Notes under the pieces: model-generated | What the model was told of the DNA's origin: nothing | Databases searched by the model: none | Seen by the model: only the letters and a program-made list of their open reading frames with translations | Origin: Epinephelus fuscoguttatus | Taxonomy: Eukaryota > Chordata > Actinopteri > Perciformes > Serranidae | DNA length: 64,000 nt | Direction: 5' to 3' | NCBI RefSeq assembly: GCF_011397635.1 | Contig: NC_064771.1 | Location: 14,447,379 to 14,511,378 of the forward strand | Made by a program: the position numbers and the translations under genes | Part shown: piece by piece, positions 45,961-59,532 of the stretch | Layout: each line of letters starts with the position of its first letter | How positions within the stretch are numbered: the stretch's first letter is position 1

Positions 45961-47348
45961 GCATACATAGTATATTAACATACTTCTCCTCCATTATTGT
46001 TGTTGCTCAGCACATGTACATGTAAGATGAGAGTGTTTGTCTTTGCTGTAGGCTATTCGTCTCGCCCCTCCTGCACTGTGATTGGATGGCTGGCTAAAAA
46101 GTGACAGTGACGAGCGCAACCCAAAATTGAATATTTTTGAACTCTTGGCAGTCAGGAAAAAAAAGCCAAACGCACTGTGCTCCAAACAGAATAATGCTCA
46201 GTGCCTCATCATGCTGCTAACGTTTGTAGCACAGTGTAAATATGCAGCAGTCCCATTGCAAAGGATTAAAAGCAAAATATGCCAGCCTCAGGAAAAAACG
46301 CTTTAGTGGACATGACCCCTGACTGTCTACAGACGTTTCTGTGTAAAGACCAAGTATAGTGTGATCATCTTACCAGATAATTTGTAACAGTGCTGTGTTT
46401 ATCTCTCTGTTACCTCTAGTTGGCATCTGCTCCAGAGGGCGACTCCACCCTACATAAGTTCAGCACCACTACTCAGCCCACACCACAGGCTGTCCCACCA
46501 GCCTACACCAGCCCTCAGGTCCCCAACATTCATGCCTCTGGATCCATCAATCCTACACCTGAACAGGTACATATCAGCAGTTCCCTTACCAGAGGACAGA
46601 CTCCTACATGTTGAGTTTCTTCTTTGGTGTCATGCAAGTTGAAACGGGACTGAAACGGTTTTGAACTGTACTGCAGCCAGCTACCAGGGTGCAACTGAGA
46701 CGACTGGACTTCATTTTTGGGGAGTTGTCATGTCGTCCATCTTGTACAGTCTATGACTTCAACAGTTTATCATTTATTTATAGCTGCATTTTTAAAACTG
46801 TTTATCCCTTACTTTTAGCTACCTATTTCAAGTATTTTTTTGATTACTTATAGCTAATATTTTTTAACTGTTTATGGCTTACGTTAAGCTAACAATTTCA
46901 AATTTTCTGCTCATTTGTTAGTTAATGTCAGTCTTCACACACTCTCAATTGCTAGATGCGGCCTTACTTGCATGTATTTTGTTACAACTAATTCAGGTTG
47001 ATGGGCAGCTTACCTGTTATTGTAAAAGTACTAAAGGTCAGCCTTACACAATTTGTTATCCTTTTTGGCTCCTTTTTTAGTCAAGTTGAATTATCAGTTG
47101 AGCTTCCCGTGTACCCCTTGGGTCCCAAGCAATGCTGTTGGATGTAAATTTGATCATTTGAGCAACAATTTGCTTGATAGTAGACTAAGTGTCGATTAAT
47201 TTACCTCTGTGACACCCAGATTTGCCGGCTGCGCAGTGAGTTGGACATTGTTCGTGGAAACACTAAAGTGATGTCAGAGATGTTGACTGAGATGGTCCCG
47301 GGACAGGAGGACACCTCAGACTATGAGTTACTACAGGCAAGGAACCAG

Positions 47349-47408
<60 letters not shown>

Positions 47409-50400
47409 TTTTCTGCCTGTCAGTGCATGTGTTGTATTCTTTCTAAACTGTGTGTGAATGATCAAATGAAAAAAATAGTATTTTTAGTTTATAAAGACAT
47501 GTATAATGCACCAAGAAAACGGTAACATAAGACCACCGTGCATACATGTGTATGTAACGTCATATATATACTTTGTGCATGTGTGTGTTTAGGAGCTGAA
47601 CAGGACTTGTAGAGCCATGCAGCAGAGGATAGTAGAGCTCATCTCCTGTGTTTCCAATGAGTCAGTGACCGAGGAGCTGCTGCATGTCAACGATGACCTC
47701 AATAACATTTTCTTACGCTATGAAAGGTTCGAACACACACAGTAAAAACGTGTGCACGTCCAAACTCATCTTTACCCTGACATTATTATTATGTTTGCAC
47801 AGATTTGGTTAGGTAAACTTCGAACGAGTTCTTTGTCACTTCTTTCATGTCGTCCTCTCTGTGCCTCAGGTATGAGAGGTTTAGGTCCGGGAGGTCCTCA
47901 GCTCAGAGTGTCAACAATGGGGTGAGTCAGCTGCACGGTGGTTAATCACCAAATGTTTGCATCACACTTAAAGATAGTTGGCTTACTTGTCTGAATCCCC
48001 TGAGCTAGCTCTTTCATGTCATGGTGTTTATTTTCTGCTCATATTCTCTCACACTCTCGCGAGGGCGCTTTTCAGTGTCAGCAGTGTGGACTTGCATGCT
48101 ATATTATCAGTCAGGCTTTACAATGTCTTCCAAGTGCTGTTATCTGTCATTTACCTATCAGTGATTTACCAGATGTACGTGCCTAATTAAATGGAAACCC
48201 AACAAAGACACAAATACATTTACTTGCATTATTAAATGCAATGCAATATCTGTATTTACATTTCTGTTATTCATTTGAAATATTCTGTCTTCCATTGTTT
48301 TTCTGCAATACAGTACAGTCGGAGCAGGCCTGTTGAGTTTTAGTCCTGTCCAGTAGGGGGAAACATTGTCTGTGATAATACAGTAGTCAATGCAAAGCAA
48401 AGTCATTGCATTTGGGGAAACACTGGAAATGAGCTGATTGTATTTAGCGATTCACTTGTGCCCATGCCAGAATTGAACACAATCAACAGTCCAGTCACAG
48501 CGTTGCAGTGGTGGTATATGCCAAAAGGGTACTTTGGGATTCATCAGCCAAAAGACCTGAATGCATTGTTGCATGCAGTGTTGAGTAGATGTCATTGTTT
48601 TATTTCACCACTGTTTGTCTGTTTTTACTTTTATCTGTCTAATACATTTCTGCCCTTTTTCAAATCTGTCTGCCAAAAAAGAGCTAACATGTCCAAATTT
48701 TATGAAGCAACACATCAGTTTACTGCCACTCCCTTAACAGATCCATGTACTATCACATTCCTGCAACTGCTTACAGTAGATGTCTCTCTTGCTTCATGCC
48801 TTTTGTGAGCTTCCTGTTGTTTCCATCAAATACTGATTCATGTTTTTTCTAGTTACACACCAAAATCTAGGCGCTCCAAAACCATTGCCAGGAATCTGAC
48901 AAAAAGCATGAGGCAAAGATACTCTGTCGGAAAATACGTGCCTCTTCGCTGGGTTTCCAGTTCATCAGGCATGCTATATCTTCCATAGTTATCATGCCAT
49001 TACATTGTGTCCCTGGACTGGCATGTTAATGGTATTCACTGTCTCTTCCTTTCTGTTCTTTTCTGTTCTTCTGTTTCTGTGGCTAGCTGAGACAGGCAAG
49101 TATGAAAATATTGTCAACCTTCCTAAGTGGCCAGTGTCACCCCACAGCAACTGTTGAAACATGGCTAAATAATATGGGCCCTGCCTCCACCTGTATCTGT
49201 CACCCCCATATGGCATGTTTTCACTATGCAGCCCCCGACAGCCAATGATAAGACGGACCTGAAAGTAGACTGACAGTGACACAGGATTTAAGACGGCACT
49301 AAAATGAAAATGTCCCTAGAATCACTGTCATGTTGTGTTTGCATCGTCTCAAACAAAACGGTCTTAATATATTAACTCCTCCAGAGCCCAAAGATTGAAT
49401 CTTCCCTTCTCCCTCCCTGTATTTCTACCTTCTTAAGGGGATTGTTTTGTATTTATAGATAACAGCACTTTTATAGTTATTGAAAACACTGTCACAAATT
49501 TGTTGACAACAAATTAAAAACTTAAATATGTTTCTAATGTCAAACAATATTCTCTGGACCCCCTTAAGAAACACTTTTTTCAGAAAAAATCTTAATTTCC
49601 TGCTATCCTCAGTTACAGACATTTTCATGCTCTCCTGAAGCTAACCAACATGTTTTCCAAAACTGTACTTATTTTTATCACCCACCAAGCCCTCATTGTT
49701 ATTATATTTATTTATTTATGGACCACACATATTTCTTTGTGTTATTGTTTTTTCTAGACACAGTCAAGGAACTCCTGTATAACCCTGCCTTTGTTTTAGC
49801 CTTCCACACAAGGATTTGTTTTTTGCTGCTCATGAGCCAGAAACCTTAAATCCTTCTCTCAGCTTCAACATTAAACAAGAACTATAGTGTCTCTCATCAA
49901 CTCTTTTTCAACAGGTCCTGAGTGAGGCCACAGAGGACAACCTCATAGACCTCGGCCCAGGCTCCCCAGCAGTGGTCAGCAACATGCCGAACGCAGCCCC
50001 AACCAGCTTGCCTCCCACCATCACAGCCCCAGCAGGAAGGCCCTCCTCCCCGGCCACCTTGGCATCCCGCTTGGCTGGCCTTGGTATGTACACCTTACCT
50101 CAGACTTTAGCCAAGCACTTACAAAACAGATAACTGTTCTTCTACTGGTACTGCAAATGTCTGCAATTACAGTTTTCGAAAAATTATACTTGAAATACTA
50201 ATACTAATATTGTATGTTTTTTGACAAATGCAGTAGAGTTGGTTGTTTCTGAACATATTTCATTGATTTGACTGAATCACACAAACATGAGTTTCTTTGC
50301 TAAATTAGCCTGCTGGCTAGTCAGGTATGTATTAAAAGAGCCAAACTGGGTTTCGTCATGCTAGAACAGTTTTGAAAGAGAGATTACACCTAAAGATAAG

Positions 50401-53400
50401 TCAGTTTAAAAGGTAGAATTGTTGACATTTACTTACATTACTGAATTAAAGGAACAGTTGAACATTTTTGGAACTACACATATTTCTCTTTCCTCAAGAG
50501 AGTTAAGCTAAGTTCACACCACAAGAATTTCAAAGTCAGATCGCTGTACTGTTGATACTACACAACTTACTGTCTCGTAATCAGGGGTCTTGAAGTCATT
50601 GTGGTTCTCACACTACTTGACTACATGGCCAGGAACGGGGTCACACACAGTACAGGACCTTTCACCAAGAGTATATCCACGTGATGCGTGAGTCAACCCC
50701 AAACCCAGAGTCGAGAAGATAAAGAAAAGTTAAAAAGTGACAAAGCAGCATTTAGAAACATTGTGTGCAATAGTCCACCTTCCACCTTTACTTCCCCTCT
50801 TCCCCAGAGCTCAAGCTCTGATTTGTTACTGCTGAGCCAATGGTTATTAGCCTCTGATCTGGGGCTTTTGCCGGGGAGCTCCAAAAGCTGTTGGCAAGTG
50901 GAATATCAGGTCTAAAGTTGTGTAGTGTGAACTGGGCAAAAGATGATCAATTAAACTCATGTTTTTGTATTAACAACAGAGCCAAAGTTGAGAGTCCATT
51001 AGGTTAGCTGAGCATAAAGCCTGGAATTAGGGTGGAAAGGCTAGTCTGGGTGTGTCCAAAGTGCAAAGCTGTGCCTAGTCCTGGTGTCATGGTGAGGTTC
51101 CTGGGCAACCAGCAGAGATATCAGCAAGCTGCTGCTTCACCTTGCCAAGAAATAGTTCCCGCTCTTATCTCCCTGTAAAATCACATTAATAGATTACAAA
51201 ATGCAACCTGGTAATTGCTAAGCTTTAGAGGTGTTAGTTGCCATACTTTTTTAACTTTGCACAGAGTCTGGCTAGTTGTTTTCCCTTTGCTTTCAGTCTT
51301 TATGTTAAGCTAAAGAACTCCAGCTCTAGCTCCATAGTTAGTGCACATATATCAGAGTGGCACTAAGCTTTATGGCAAGAAAGTGAACCAATGTAATTTT
51401 GTAAAAAGTTGAAATGTTTCTTTCATCACTGCCTCGTGCATCACTACAAATTGTTGTAGACTTACAGTAAATTAGCTGATTCTGCATTGAATCTTTGTTT
51501 AGCAGCAGCAGTCGTTGCTAGAGGAAGCCTCTGCAGAAAATATTTTAAAGACAGTCATGATTCTATTGGCTTTGTAGTTTTTGTTGTGGAATTCTGTTTT
51601 ATGCTGTAGACAGTCAAGTGTATTTTTTTTACCTCCAGACATGGGCGCTGACAGTGTGAGCAGCACCTTGAGCTCTCTGCCTACCTGTAAACCTGCTCCT
51701 GGCCAGGACGACTTTGATGTGTTTGCTCAGACCAGGACTGGAGCTCTGCCTGAACCACGCAAGACGTAAGAATGCCTAAGAAATTTATGGTTGATTCAAT
51801 TCTACATTTTTTTTTATGTATTCTGTTTTTAGATGCTGAGTGTTAATTAAGTTTGTTGTTGCAGATCCCACGGTGATTTTGAGAACACTTAATTGATTGT
51901 CAGAATTGTTGCAAATTAATTTTCTGTTGATCAATTAATCATTTCAGCTCGAGTCATATTTTTAATTACAAACAATTAGGCAAAACAAGATTCTAAAAGC
52001 CCATTTCCACCTCTTGTCTCAGCACTACAGCAGAAGGCAGCAATGCCTCCGATGGCCATCCTCCCACTCTGGATGTCCAACAGCCGACTGCAGGAGCGGT
52101 GAGTCTCAGTGACACACAGGCTTTTATGTGCAGTGTGGGCTTTAATTTTCAGTCAGTGCTCTCATCACCACTCAAAAAACATTTGGAGTGTGTGTTTGTA
52201 TGTGCGCCTTGTAGCCGTAGCAGACGTTAGCCTCATGCTTTAACTTGTGCTGCTGGATGCTACTAATTGCTCAGTTAGTTCACAAATAAAGAAAAGTTTA
52301 AACTCATCTTTAAAATTTAGTTTTTGGCTTTTTGTATGTCTAACCGAGCCTGCAGTTTTAACAGCAGTATCTAGATTATACAGGCTTCACTTCCTGTTGT
52401 TTCTTTTTTTGTTTGTTTGTACTGCGTGGCTCTTAACAAGTCTCCAGTGGGTTTAATTTATTAAGCATCTTAAGTGCTACCCATTCACGGCTGTTGTCTG
52501 TCATCCATTACTAACAAGACTGACAAAGATTTTGTCTTATCTCCAGTTGTAGTGTGTGCAGCATTGTTTAATGCTTTTATGTCCAAGTGACTGACTAACG
52601 CTTTAGAGTCTGACAACTCCACCTAAATGTGCTTGGTGTGCACTGTGGGTTGTTGTTTGTGTAAAGTGGTAAAATTAAATGATAAACCTCGTGGTCACAG
52701 CCTAAAACGACCAGCTGTGCCGTCAGATATGCTGCTTTTTTCATCTTCACCAGCTTGTCGTGTCTTGTGCTCAGGGTTTTGTTATGTGAAAGTGGATTCT
52801 CTTGCATCTCAGCATGACTCCTTGTCATCATCACTGTGTATGATGTGTCACACCATCCACAAACATTTATCTCCATTCCATTTCTTTATTTTTTTTCCTC
52901 ACAAAGTGCTTAAGTTGAATTTAAGTTAACACTGAAGTTCATTTAAGTCATATTTTCTGTTGTGTTTGGGGTGGGATTTTTTTTCTGTTGTGGCATTGCT
53001 GCCTCCCCTGGCCACCTGTGTCGGTCTTGATGCTGCCCCGTAGGGTGTCGGAGGCCAGTCCTCTGTTATGGATGACATAGAGGAGTGGCTGTGTACCGAT
53101 GTGGTGAGCCCATCATGATTTTTATTTCTGCCTGCAGTTCTCTCTCCCTTTCTCTTTCCTTTTTACACGCTGTGTTACTCCCTTATCTCATTTTCAAGGT
53201 CTTTTTAATGCCACAAAATAACACATTTCTCTTACATTACTTTTCCTCACTTTCTTACCAATCACACATTAATATCCTATTTCACTTTAAGTTACTAACG
53301 GTGTGTTGTGGGGACAGACTGACATGACAGAGCTGTGTAAAATGAGCATGAGGTTTTGAATCCAAATAGGTGTCATTGGTACAGCATGACATCTTGCTTT

Positions 53401-56176
53401 CCCACCACTGATGGACACATTATGAAAGTGTCTATGAAGTGGTTATAGTCTGACACACACATCTCAAAGGACATTCTTGATTGTGAATGTGTTCATCCGG
53501 TTTCAGCTCTGACAACAAGGGACAAAGTTTCTTCTACTGTGTAAGATTTTTAGTTGTAGCTGTGCATTTTTGTAACTTTGATCAAATCAAAGTTTTTGTT
53601 GCCTAACCTCAACCTAATCTTAACAAAAATGTGCGACTCACTAAACCTTATCTAACTTTTTGATGGGACAAAAGGGAAGAAAGCATAGACTGTATAAAAG
53701 AAGTGGGCGTAGCCACTTTGACATCACGGTTGGGTTTGTAGATTTCCGTTTTGAAGCCCCAACTATGAGATTTTAGCCATCGCCATCTTGCATTTTTTGG
53801 AGCTAAAAGTGACCATATCCAAATGAGTGGGTGGAGCTGGGGAGGATACGCATTGCTATGCCTCTATCTTGATTGACAGGTTGCTGTGGTAGCGACTTGT
53901 CAATCAGTCGGACCATAAATGGGAACATAATTTACAAAATGAACATCATGCTATATTGAATAGGACTTGAAACCTGTGATTTTGACTAGACGCTCATCAG
54001 GAAAATGTTTCCTGAGGTAATAAAGTAAGTGAGACGTATTGCTATTTTCCCATAGACTTCTTTTTGCAGCCAGTGGAGTCGTCATCTGCTGGCAATTTGA
54101 AAGAATGCAGGTGAAAGGCACTGGCCACGTTAGCACTTTTCACACAGAGGTTGCACTATAGAGCAGCTACAAAGTCCCTTCTTTATGCTCCCTTTGCATT
54201 TTTACAAAGAACCAAACACAGCGGCATCATTCTGCTTCAGTGTGTGATTATAGACAGCATGCTGGCATCGTGGAATCAAAAGAGACGTCACAGGCATGTA
54301 ACACAGTGTCTTGTGTGACATAAAGCAAATGCTTTCGTAGCACATTATAAACAATTCAGTGGCATTAACGTTCTTGTTATATGGCGACTGATCTCGTCCT
54401 CCCTTTGGAGGGAAAGGAGCTCTCAAATCTCATCATTTTCCCAATTTGCACACAATTACGGCTGCTGTTCCTCTTCTCTGAGTTAGCCGCTAACTGCTAA
54501 CAGCTACTTTTAAAATCTCCCATGGGGGGTGGCATGCATAACACATCATTAAAATGTCACACCATCCTGCCCATGGTCCCATCCTACCAGCTGCTTAATT
54601 TAGTCACCATTTCGGCACTGTTACTACCTCCTGTGGTGGCTTAAATGTGAGACCACTCCATCCCCCAATTCTGCAGTTGTACCTTATGTACAGCATGGGG
54701 AGGAGGCATACCGGCACGATATCCCATTCATAAGCAGGAAGTGTGAAAGGGGCTATTGGTTTAACATATAATTTTGTTTTTATGGTGCAGAATGAATGAT
54801 GAAGTATTACAAAAGGTCATGCTCATTTTACACACATTTATGAGATTGTTTTGGATTATGGGGTGATAATATCCAACTGTTTTAGGTGGAAAACAAATGG
54901 TGGAAATTTTGGTATTCATTGTATTTTCTATAAACGGGCATCAATGGAAAATGTATTGCAATTATTTTGACACTTTTGGGTGAGAGGATGAAAGGTAAGT
55001 GGCTCCTTGTTATGTTATAAACCTGTTGAGTGAGTGTGTAAAGAAACACTTCAATACATGATTTGTGGTGATTTGGGGCACATCCATAGGATCAGAACTT
55101 TACCTGGTTTGCAGCATGTGTGTGGGAACATAATTTTGCTGACGGGTGCTGCGCAGTAGACATGTGGGTGCATGACTATGTATGTGAATGCGCTTACACG
55201 GGAGCTACAGGAAAACTGCTCAGACGTAGTTACATGCTGGTTCCATTAGCTGTTAGTCCAAAGAATGTGAGCTTATTTATTGTCTTATATTTCATTTTGA
55301 GTGGTGTTGAACTCTCTAGTTTGCTCTTTGGTGAAGCCACTCCTATGCCCTGCGCAAATCAAACATCCATTCATCATCTGCTCCATCATTAGCTTCAACA
55401 GAACTCCATTCCAATGGTACCATGCCTTAAAAGCAGCCAAGGCTGTCCTGGCAATTTTCTGGTCTTTCTCAGTCTGTTCAGCCTGTCTGCATCATTCATT
55501 AGCTCCCACTACAGCAAATCTCTCGCCAAATTTTGCTGACCTGGCCCCTGCACTGTGACCTACATCAGATCGGAGGAATAAGTTAAAATCACACATTTTC
55601 AATGTCGTTTTTCATATATTGTCTGACAGAAACCTTATTGTTTGCTGTTCAAAATTTAAACAAATGTTCAAGTAGCCCGTTAGTTATGGTAAAATAGCTA
55701 AATATTTACAGTCTGTGTGGCTCCACCTATTGTAAATAACTTGTGCTGCAGCACCCTCAGCACCCACCGTCCCACGCCCATGGTTTGCAGTGGTTTGCAG
55801 TGGATTAGGTCTAGCACAGTCAACTCCCAGGTGTGACATTGTTCTTTTTCTTTTTCACCAGAAAGGAGATGAAGGTGAAGAAGGCGTGACAAGTGAGGGT
55901 AGGACATCATTAATCTCCTTTGTTCTAATTTTTGCTTCAGTAGATATCCTCTTTTGTTACCAGCTACATTTGAATCTCATCACATTCTTCTCCTTTTTGT
56001 TTTCTCCCTCTGATCCGATGCTGCCAGAGTTTGACAAGTTCCTCGAGGAGAGAGCCAAAGCTGCAGAGATGGTCCCCAGCCTACCGTCGCCCCCGAGCGG
56101 TGAGCCGGGAGCAGCGCCGGGAACCCCCAGCCGCAAGAAGCCAGACAGGCCGGAGGACGCTTTGTTCGCTGTGTAG
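42430..56176 (+). CDS. tom1l2: TOM1-like protein 2, VHS-GAT endosomal adaptor
   Basis: Fifteen exons: 42430-42481, 42902-42986, 43738-43816, 44140-44289, 45473-45607, 46420-46566, 47220-47336, 47593-47726, 47870-47921, 49915-50083, 51639-51765, 52023-52098, 53044-53103, 55862-55898 and 56028-56176. They total 1,569 bases and 522 residues (human 507). Tom1l2 is a cytosolic adaptor in endosomal sorting of ubiquitinated cargo, binding Tollip, ubiquitin and clathrin. The VHS domain is about residues 1-150 ([71 protein letters not shown]). The GAT domain is about 217-305 ([45 protein letters not shown]). LIDLG at 327-331 is a clathrin-box-like motif. The end has DDIEEWL and [17 protein letters not shown]. 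Exon 6 encodes a variable Pro/Thr-rich linker. Intron 7 has a GC donor. Other introns are GT-AG. Confidence 0.95.
45635..46320. mobile_element. Inverted-end miniature element in tom1l2 intron 5
   Basis: Left end AGGCCCAATGTCCACCAAAG (45635) pairs with AGGGGTCATGTCCACTAAAG read back from 46320. Both continue into CATGTTTTTTCC or CGTTTTTTCC, giving about 30 paired bases with few mismatches. It starts 28 bases after the exon 5 donor. It encloses a (GT)10(AT)10 microsatellite at 45921-45960. The ends suggest hAT ancestry, but no 8-bp duplication was found. Confidence 0.65.
45921..45960. repeat. (GT)10(AT)10 compound microsatellite
   Basis: Twenty bases of GT followed directly by twenty bases of AT, inside the intron 5 miniature element. 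Confidence 0.97.
47351..47408. repeat. (GT)n microsatellite just after the GC donor of tom1l2 exon 7
   Basis: Twenty-five GT units, then GTGCGCGCGT and more GT. It starts 14 bases after the exon 7/intron 7 border at 47336/47337. Confidence 0.95.
50511..50933. mobile_element. Miniature inverted-repeat element in tom1l2 intron 10
   Basis: AGTTCACACCACAAGAATTT at 50511 pairs with AGTTCACACTACACAACTTT read back from 50933. The paired ends are about 25-30 bases with a few mismatches. No transposase frame; target duplication not resolved. Confidence 0.55.
53675..54165. repeat. Teleost interspersed repeat in tom1l2 intron 13
   Basis: Begins ATAGACTGTATAAAAGAAGT and continues GGGCGTAGCCACTTTGACAT, AAAGTGACCATATCCAAATG, GGAGTCGTCATCTGCTGGC, ending CACTTTTCACACAGAGGTTG. 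This block order is a very common teleost repeat. Inverted ends were not established, so class is left open. A related start (CATAGACTGTACAAGATGG, reverse) lies near 46735-46760 in intron 6. Confidence 0.55.
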
Positions 56177-57118
56177 ACCTTCCACCTTTTTCCTCTGACC
56201 CCCAGCTCAAGACCCCGACCAGCCGAGCAGCATCACCTGAGAACAGACTGACCCGACACTAAAACACGCCCACCTCCACTCTGATTCAACACTATTCAGT
56301 CACACTACAGAGATTTGCACATGCTCTCCTTATAAAAAAGGGAATTATTCATGTTCTCCGTTAATTTCTCACAAGAAAGGGAAAACCAAACGAACGGCCT
56401 ATTTTTGATATGCCACCAGACGATGGATCTCACCCACATCATGCCTGGTGTCAGAGACTATGAGGCAGCCTGCTTTTTCCTTCCTCTTAATGTGTGAAGA
56501 ATCTCCCTCCGCCTGTTATGGACTGCAGAGCTTCATGTTGCAGCTAATCCTAAAATAGAGTTTTATAAAAGAGAGTCCTGCTGTGCTTGTCATTAGTAGG
56601 AAATCAATTTCTTACCCAAAGCCCTAAAAGCATGCATTAACACCAAACATGATCAGTTAAGTTTTTATAATTAAAGAGCCCCAGCAGAAACACTATGGTT
56701 GTGATTACAGAAACGCCCGTTGCAGGCAGCACTGAGCAGACCTACGACGATATTGTTTTGGTGTTTGTATCAGTCCCTTTGCAAGTCAGTGCGAGTTGAA
56801 CTGTAAATCTGTAAATGACAAATGTCGAGTTTATTAGTCGTGTGTATATTTAAGCTACAGATGTATGAAAGAGATGTTGATTTAATGTAGATTTTTTTGA
56901 AAAGGGTTTATCTTCCAGCTGCTCTGACGAAAAGGGATGTACCTCACTGGGGGTCAGCTTTTTGACAAGAAAAGGGAATGGTATACACAGAATACATCTG
57001 ATAATCTACAGAAACTATAATGTAACAGGAAGAAAGAGAAGAAGAGGGGAATGTAGTTTTTGTGATTGGCACAATTGCGCACCACACCAACAAATGTGTC
57101 CTTTTTATCGTCCACTTA

Positions 57119-57909
57119 TGCTGCGTTCACATGGAATCAGGCAGACAGTAGACAGCACACCGGATATTGTGTTTAGTGGATGAGAACAGGCAGAGAATTG
57201 TGGGTAACAGTCAATGGCAGAGTCAAAATATTTTAACTGTTTGACATCCTCCACAACGGAACTTAAAGCTGAATTTTATGTAGCTCCTTCACACGAGGAG
57301 AAAACACAGGCAATCTTGACAATTAGTGGCCATTACTAGAATAATTATATAAGATAATAAACACTGGGCTCCTAGTCATAAAATTCCTGGAAAAGTTATG
57401 AAATTAAAAAAATTTTTTGGGCTATTATTTAGAATATGTTCATAAAAATGCCAAAACATTTCTCACATTTCACAAAATATGTTCCTTTTCTTCCTAATTT
57501 AAAATCTAGTGTTGAAACGATTGAAGGGACATGATGGCAATCAACATTAGTTCATTGAGTTACCACATATGCTGTGCTTCAGGCAAGGTTGCAAAACCAT
57601 GCCCAGACATGCCCGTAAAACAAATGCCTGGGAAATGCGTGTTTAATAATGTGTTGCTGAACTGCTATAGAGGCTCACTTATTTTAAACTACTTAAGTAA
57701 AGTTATGGAAATGGGTTAAAATATTATGTAAAAGTTATGGAAAACTTTTGAAAAGTCGTGTAAAAATGTGAGGGAACCCTGGAAACATGAAACAATTTTA
57801 TATTTTCTTCCATTCACAGTTGGAATATGTTTTACAGACTGTTTTGTTTGTTGTCCCTGTGCCGTCCAGAAGGTGTTGTCCGTCTGCCTGATTGCGTGTG
57901 AACGCAGCA
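57119..57909. mobile_element. PIF/Harbinger-like non-autonomous element
   Basis: The 791-bp element has 28-bp inverted ends differing at two places: TGCTGCGTTCACATGGAATC at 57119 and TGCTGCGTTCACACGCAATC read back from 57909, both followed by AGGCAGAC. It is flanked by TTA on both sides (57116-57118 and 57910-57912), the 3-bp target duplication of PIF/Harbinger elements. No transposase frame remains inside. Confidence 0.75.
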
Positions 57910-58191
57910 TTAGTCACACGTACACTTCTCTTTGACAAATGTAACCGCAGTTGTTGGTATTGAGATTATATTGCTGAGATTTTATTTGCCTAAAGCTGCT
58001 GTCAGAATTTTCGCAGGTCGTTAAATCCCATCTGCTGAAGAGCTAATTATTCTCATTCATGTAAACATCTTTGTACTCACTGGGAGTGGTTAATGTTACT
58101 TTGAGCAGAGTCCCAGTCACAGTTGGTCTTACTGGTAGCTGATATGAGACACATGCTGGTGAGGTTTTACTCATTGACTGTTGGTTTTAAC

Positions 58192-58210
58192 TTTTTTTTT
58201 TTTTTTTTTT
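58192..58210. repeat. Poly-T tract
   Basis: Nineteen T in a row in the proposed tom1l2 3' UTR. Confidence 0.95.
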
Positions 58211-59532
58211 GAGTAGATTGTGCTGTATGATTTCTGTTTTTAAAAAGCTGAGTTTAGAGGACCAAACTTGCGCTCTCTTCTGGCTGTAGTATTTGAGTTG
58301 TCCTCACATAATCCGGTCCTTTAGTCGTCTCAGAATCCACAGCTTAATATCCAGGGATGTAATGAGAATCTAATATCACACTACAAAAAGCTGTTTGCAC
58401 ATTATTATTATTTTGTCGTGTGTTCTCTCCGTTATTTCCTTACACTGACATCTTAAAAGGCTCTGACCTTTTCCGACATGACATTTGTTTTCAGAAATGA
58501 GCCGGCTGCAGACAGAGTGCTACAAATGAGACGTTTTGGTTTTTTTTTTCCTCCCTCTTCTGACAATAATAAATGCAACATGTTACACAATCACGACAAG
58601 CTTAAAACAAGCGTGCACTTTGACAGTCGCGTTACCTTTCGACCTCTTACTGTAAATTAACACGTAACCAGATGTAATTAATAAGAGTTGTTTGGGGAAT
58701 ATTTGAGCAGAGGTGTAGAGATAATTTATTCAGCACTATTTTTTGTCTTCAGATCAGTATTTTAAATCGTTTTATTGTACAAAAAAATGTTAAGGGACAG
58801 AATGAGGGATTGGTTTGAGTGTTTTTGTTAATGGAGTTCAGATTTTCCTTTTTATACATTGCTGCTGGCTAATGTATCTTGTGTGTCATTGTTAGTTTAT
58901 TGGTTCTGTGGATATTCTTGTTGGTTCAATGTGTCCATACGGTAACAAAAAAAGAATATGGACATAGTTAATAAGGGCAGTCCATAGCTGTATGAGAATC
59001 ACACCAGTTCTATTTATCTCATGAAGGATACATATTTTTACTAGCTTCACTCTGACTGACAAAACAGACATGATTAACTTACTTTGGACACTTTCGACAA
59101 AGCATCAACATTGCACATTTTTGAAAGGGAAACCTCCTTTCTTTGTTTTAGTGTTCAGCGTGTGTGTGTGTCATCTGTTCTGTAACGCAGACGTTTTATC
59201 TCAGTTGAAAAAAAAAGAAGCCTCCAAATGTGTGTTTTAAAAAATACATGTTACTATCCCGTTTGATACCGCCCAGGATCAACCTGGTTTATATCAGTGT
59301 GAGCTCTGTCAGTGATTTGTAACCGAATCTCAGCATACCTACAGTGAGACATCACCGGAGTCATCTCAGACCTGTTTTGCAGAGGAACAATCCGTTTCTT
59401 TGTGCGTGTCGCTGGATAATATGAAAAGAGATGCTGATAAGGGAGGCTGTGCTGTGTGACTGCTACTTTCCTGAGTTGCCTCATCTCTCATTTCTCTTTG
59501 TGTTGTTTGACTTATGCATGAACTCTAATAAA

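Larger units (their letters stand above)
56177..59532 (+). other. tom1l2 3' UTR (proposed extent)
   Basis: After the stop at 56176 there is a long AT-rich tract with no further exon. The first strong, well-placed AATAAA is at 59527-59532 (CTCTAATAAAACATT), followed by a GT-rich stretch. If used, the 3' UTR is about 3.3 kb and includes a Harbinger-like element. Earlier weaker signals may also be used, so the end is inferred. Confidence 0.4.

Noticed and set aside
45635-46320. Open frames reading through tom1l2 exon 5 into intron 5
   Set aside because: They cover a miniature transposon and a microsatellite. The VHS family sequence ends at the TPQR donor.
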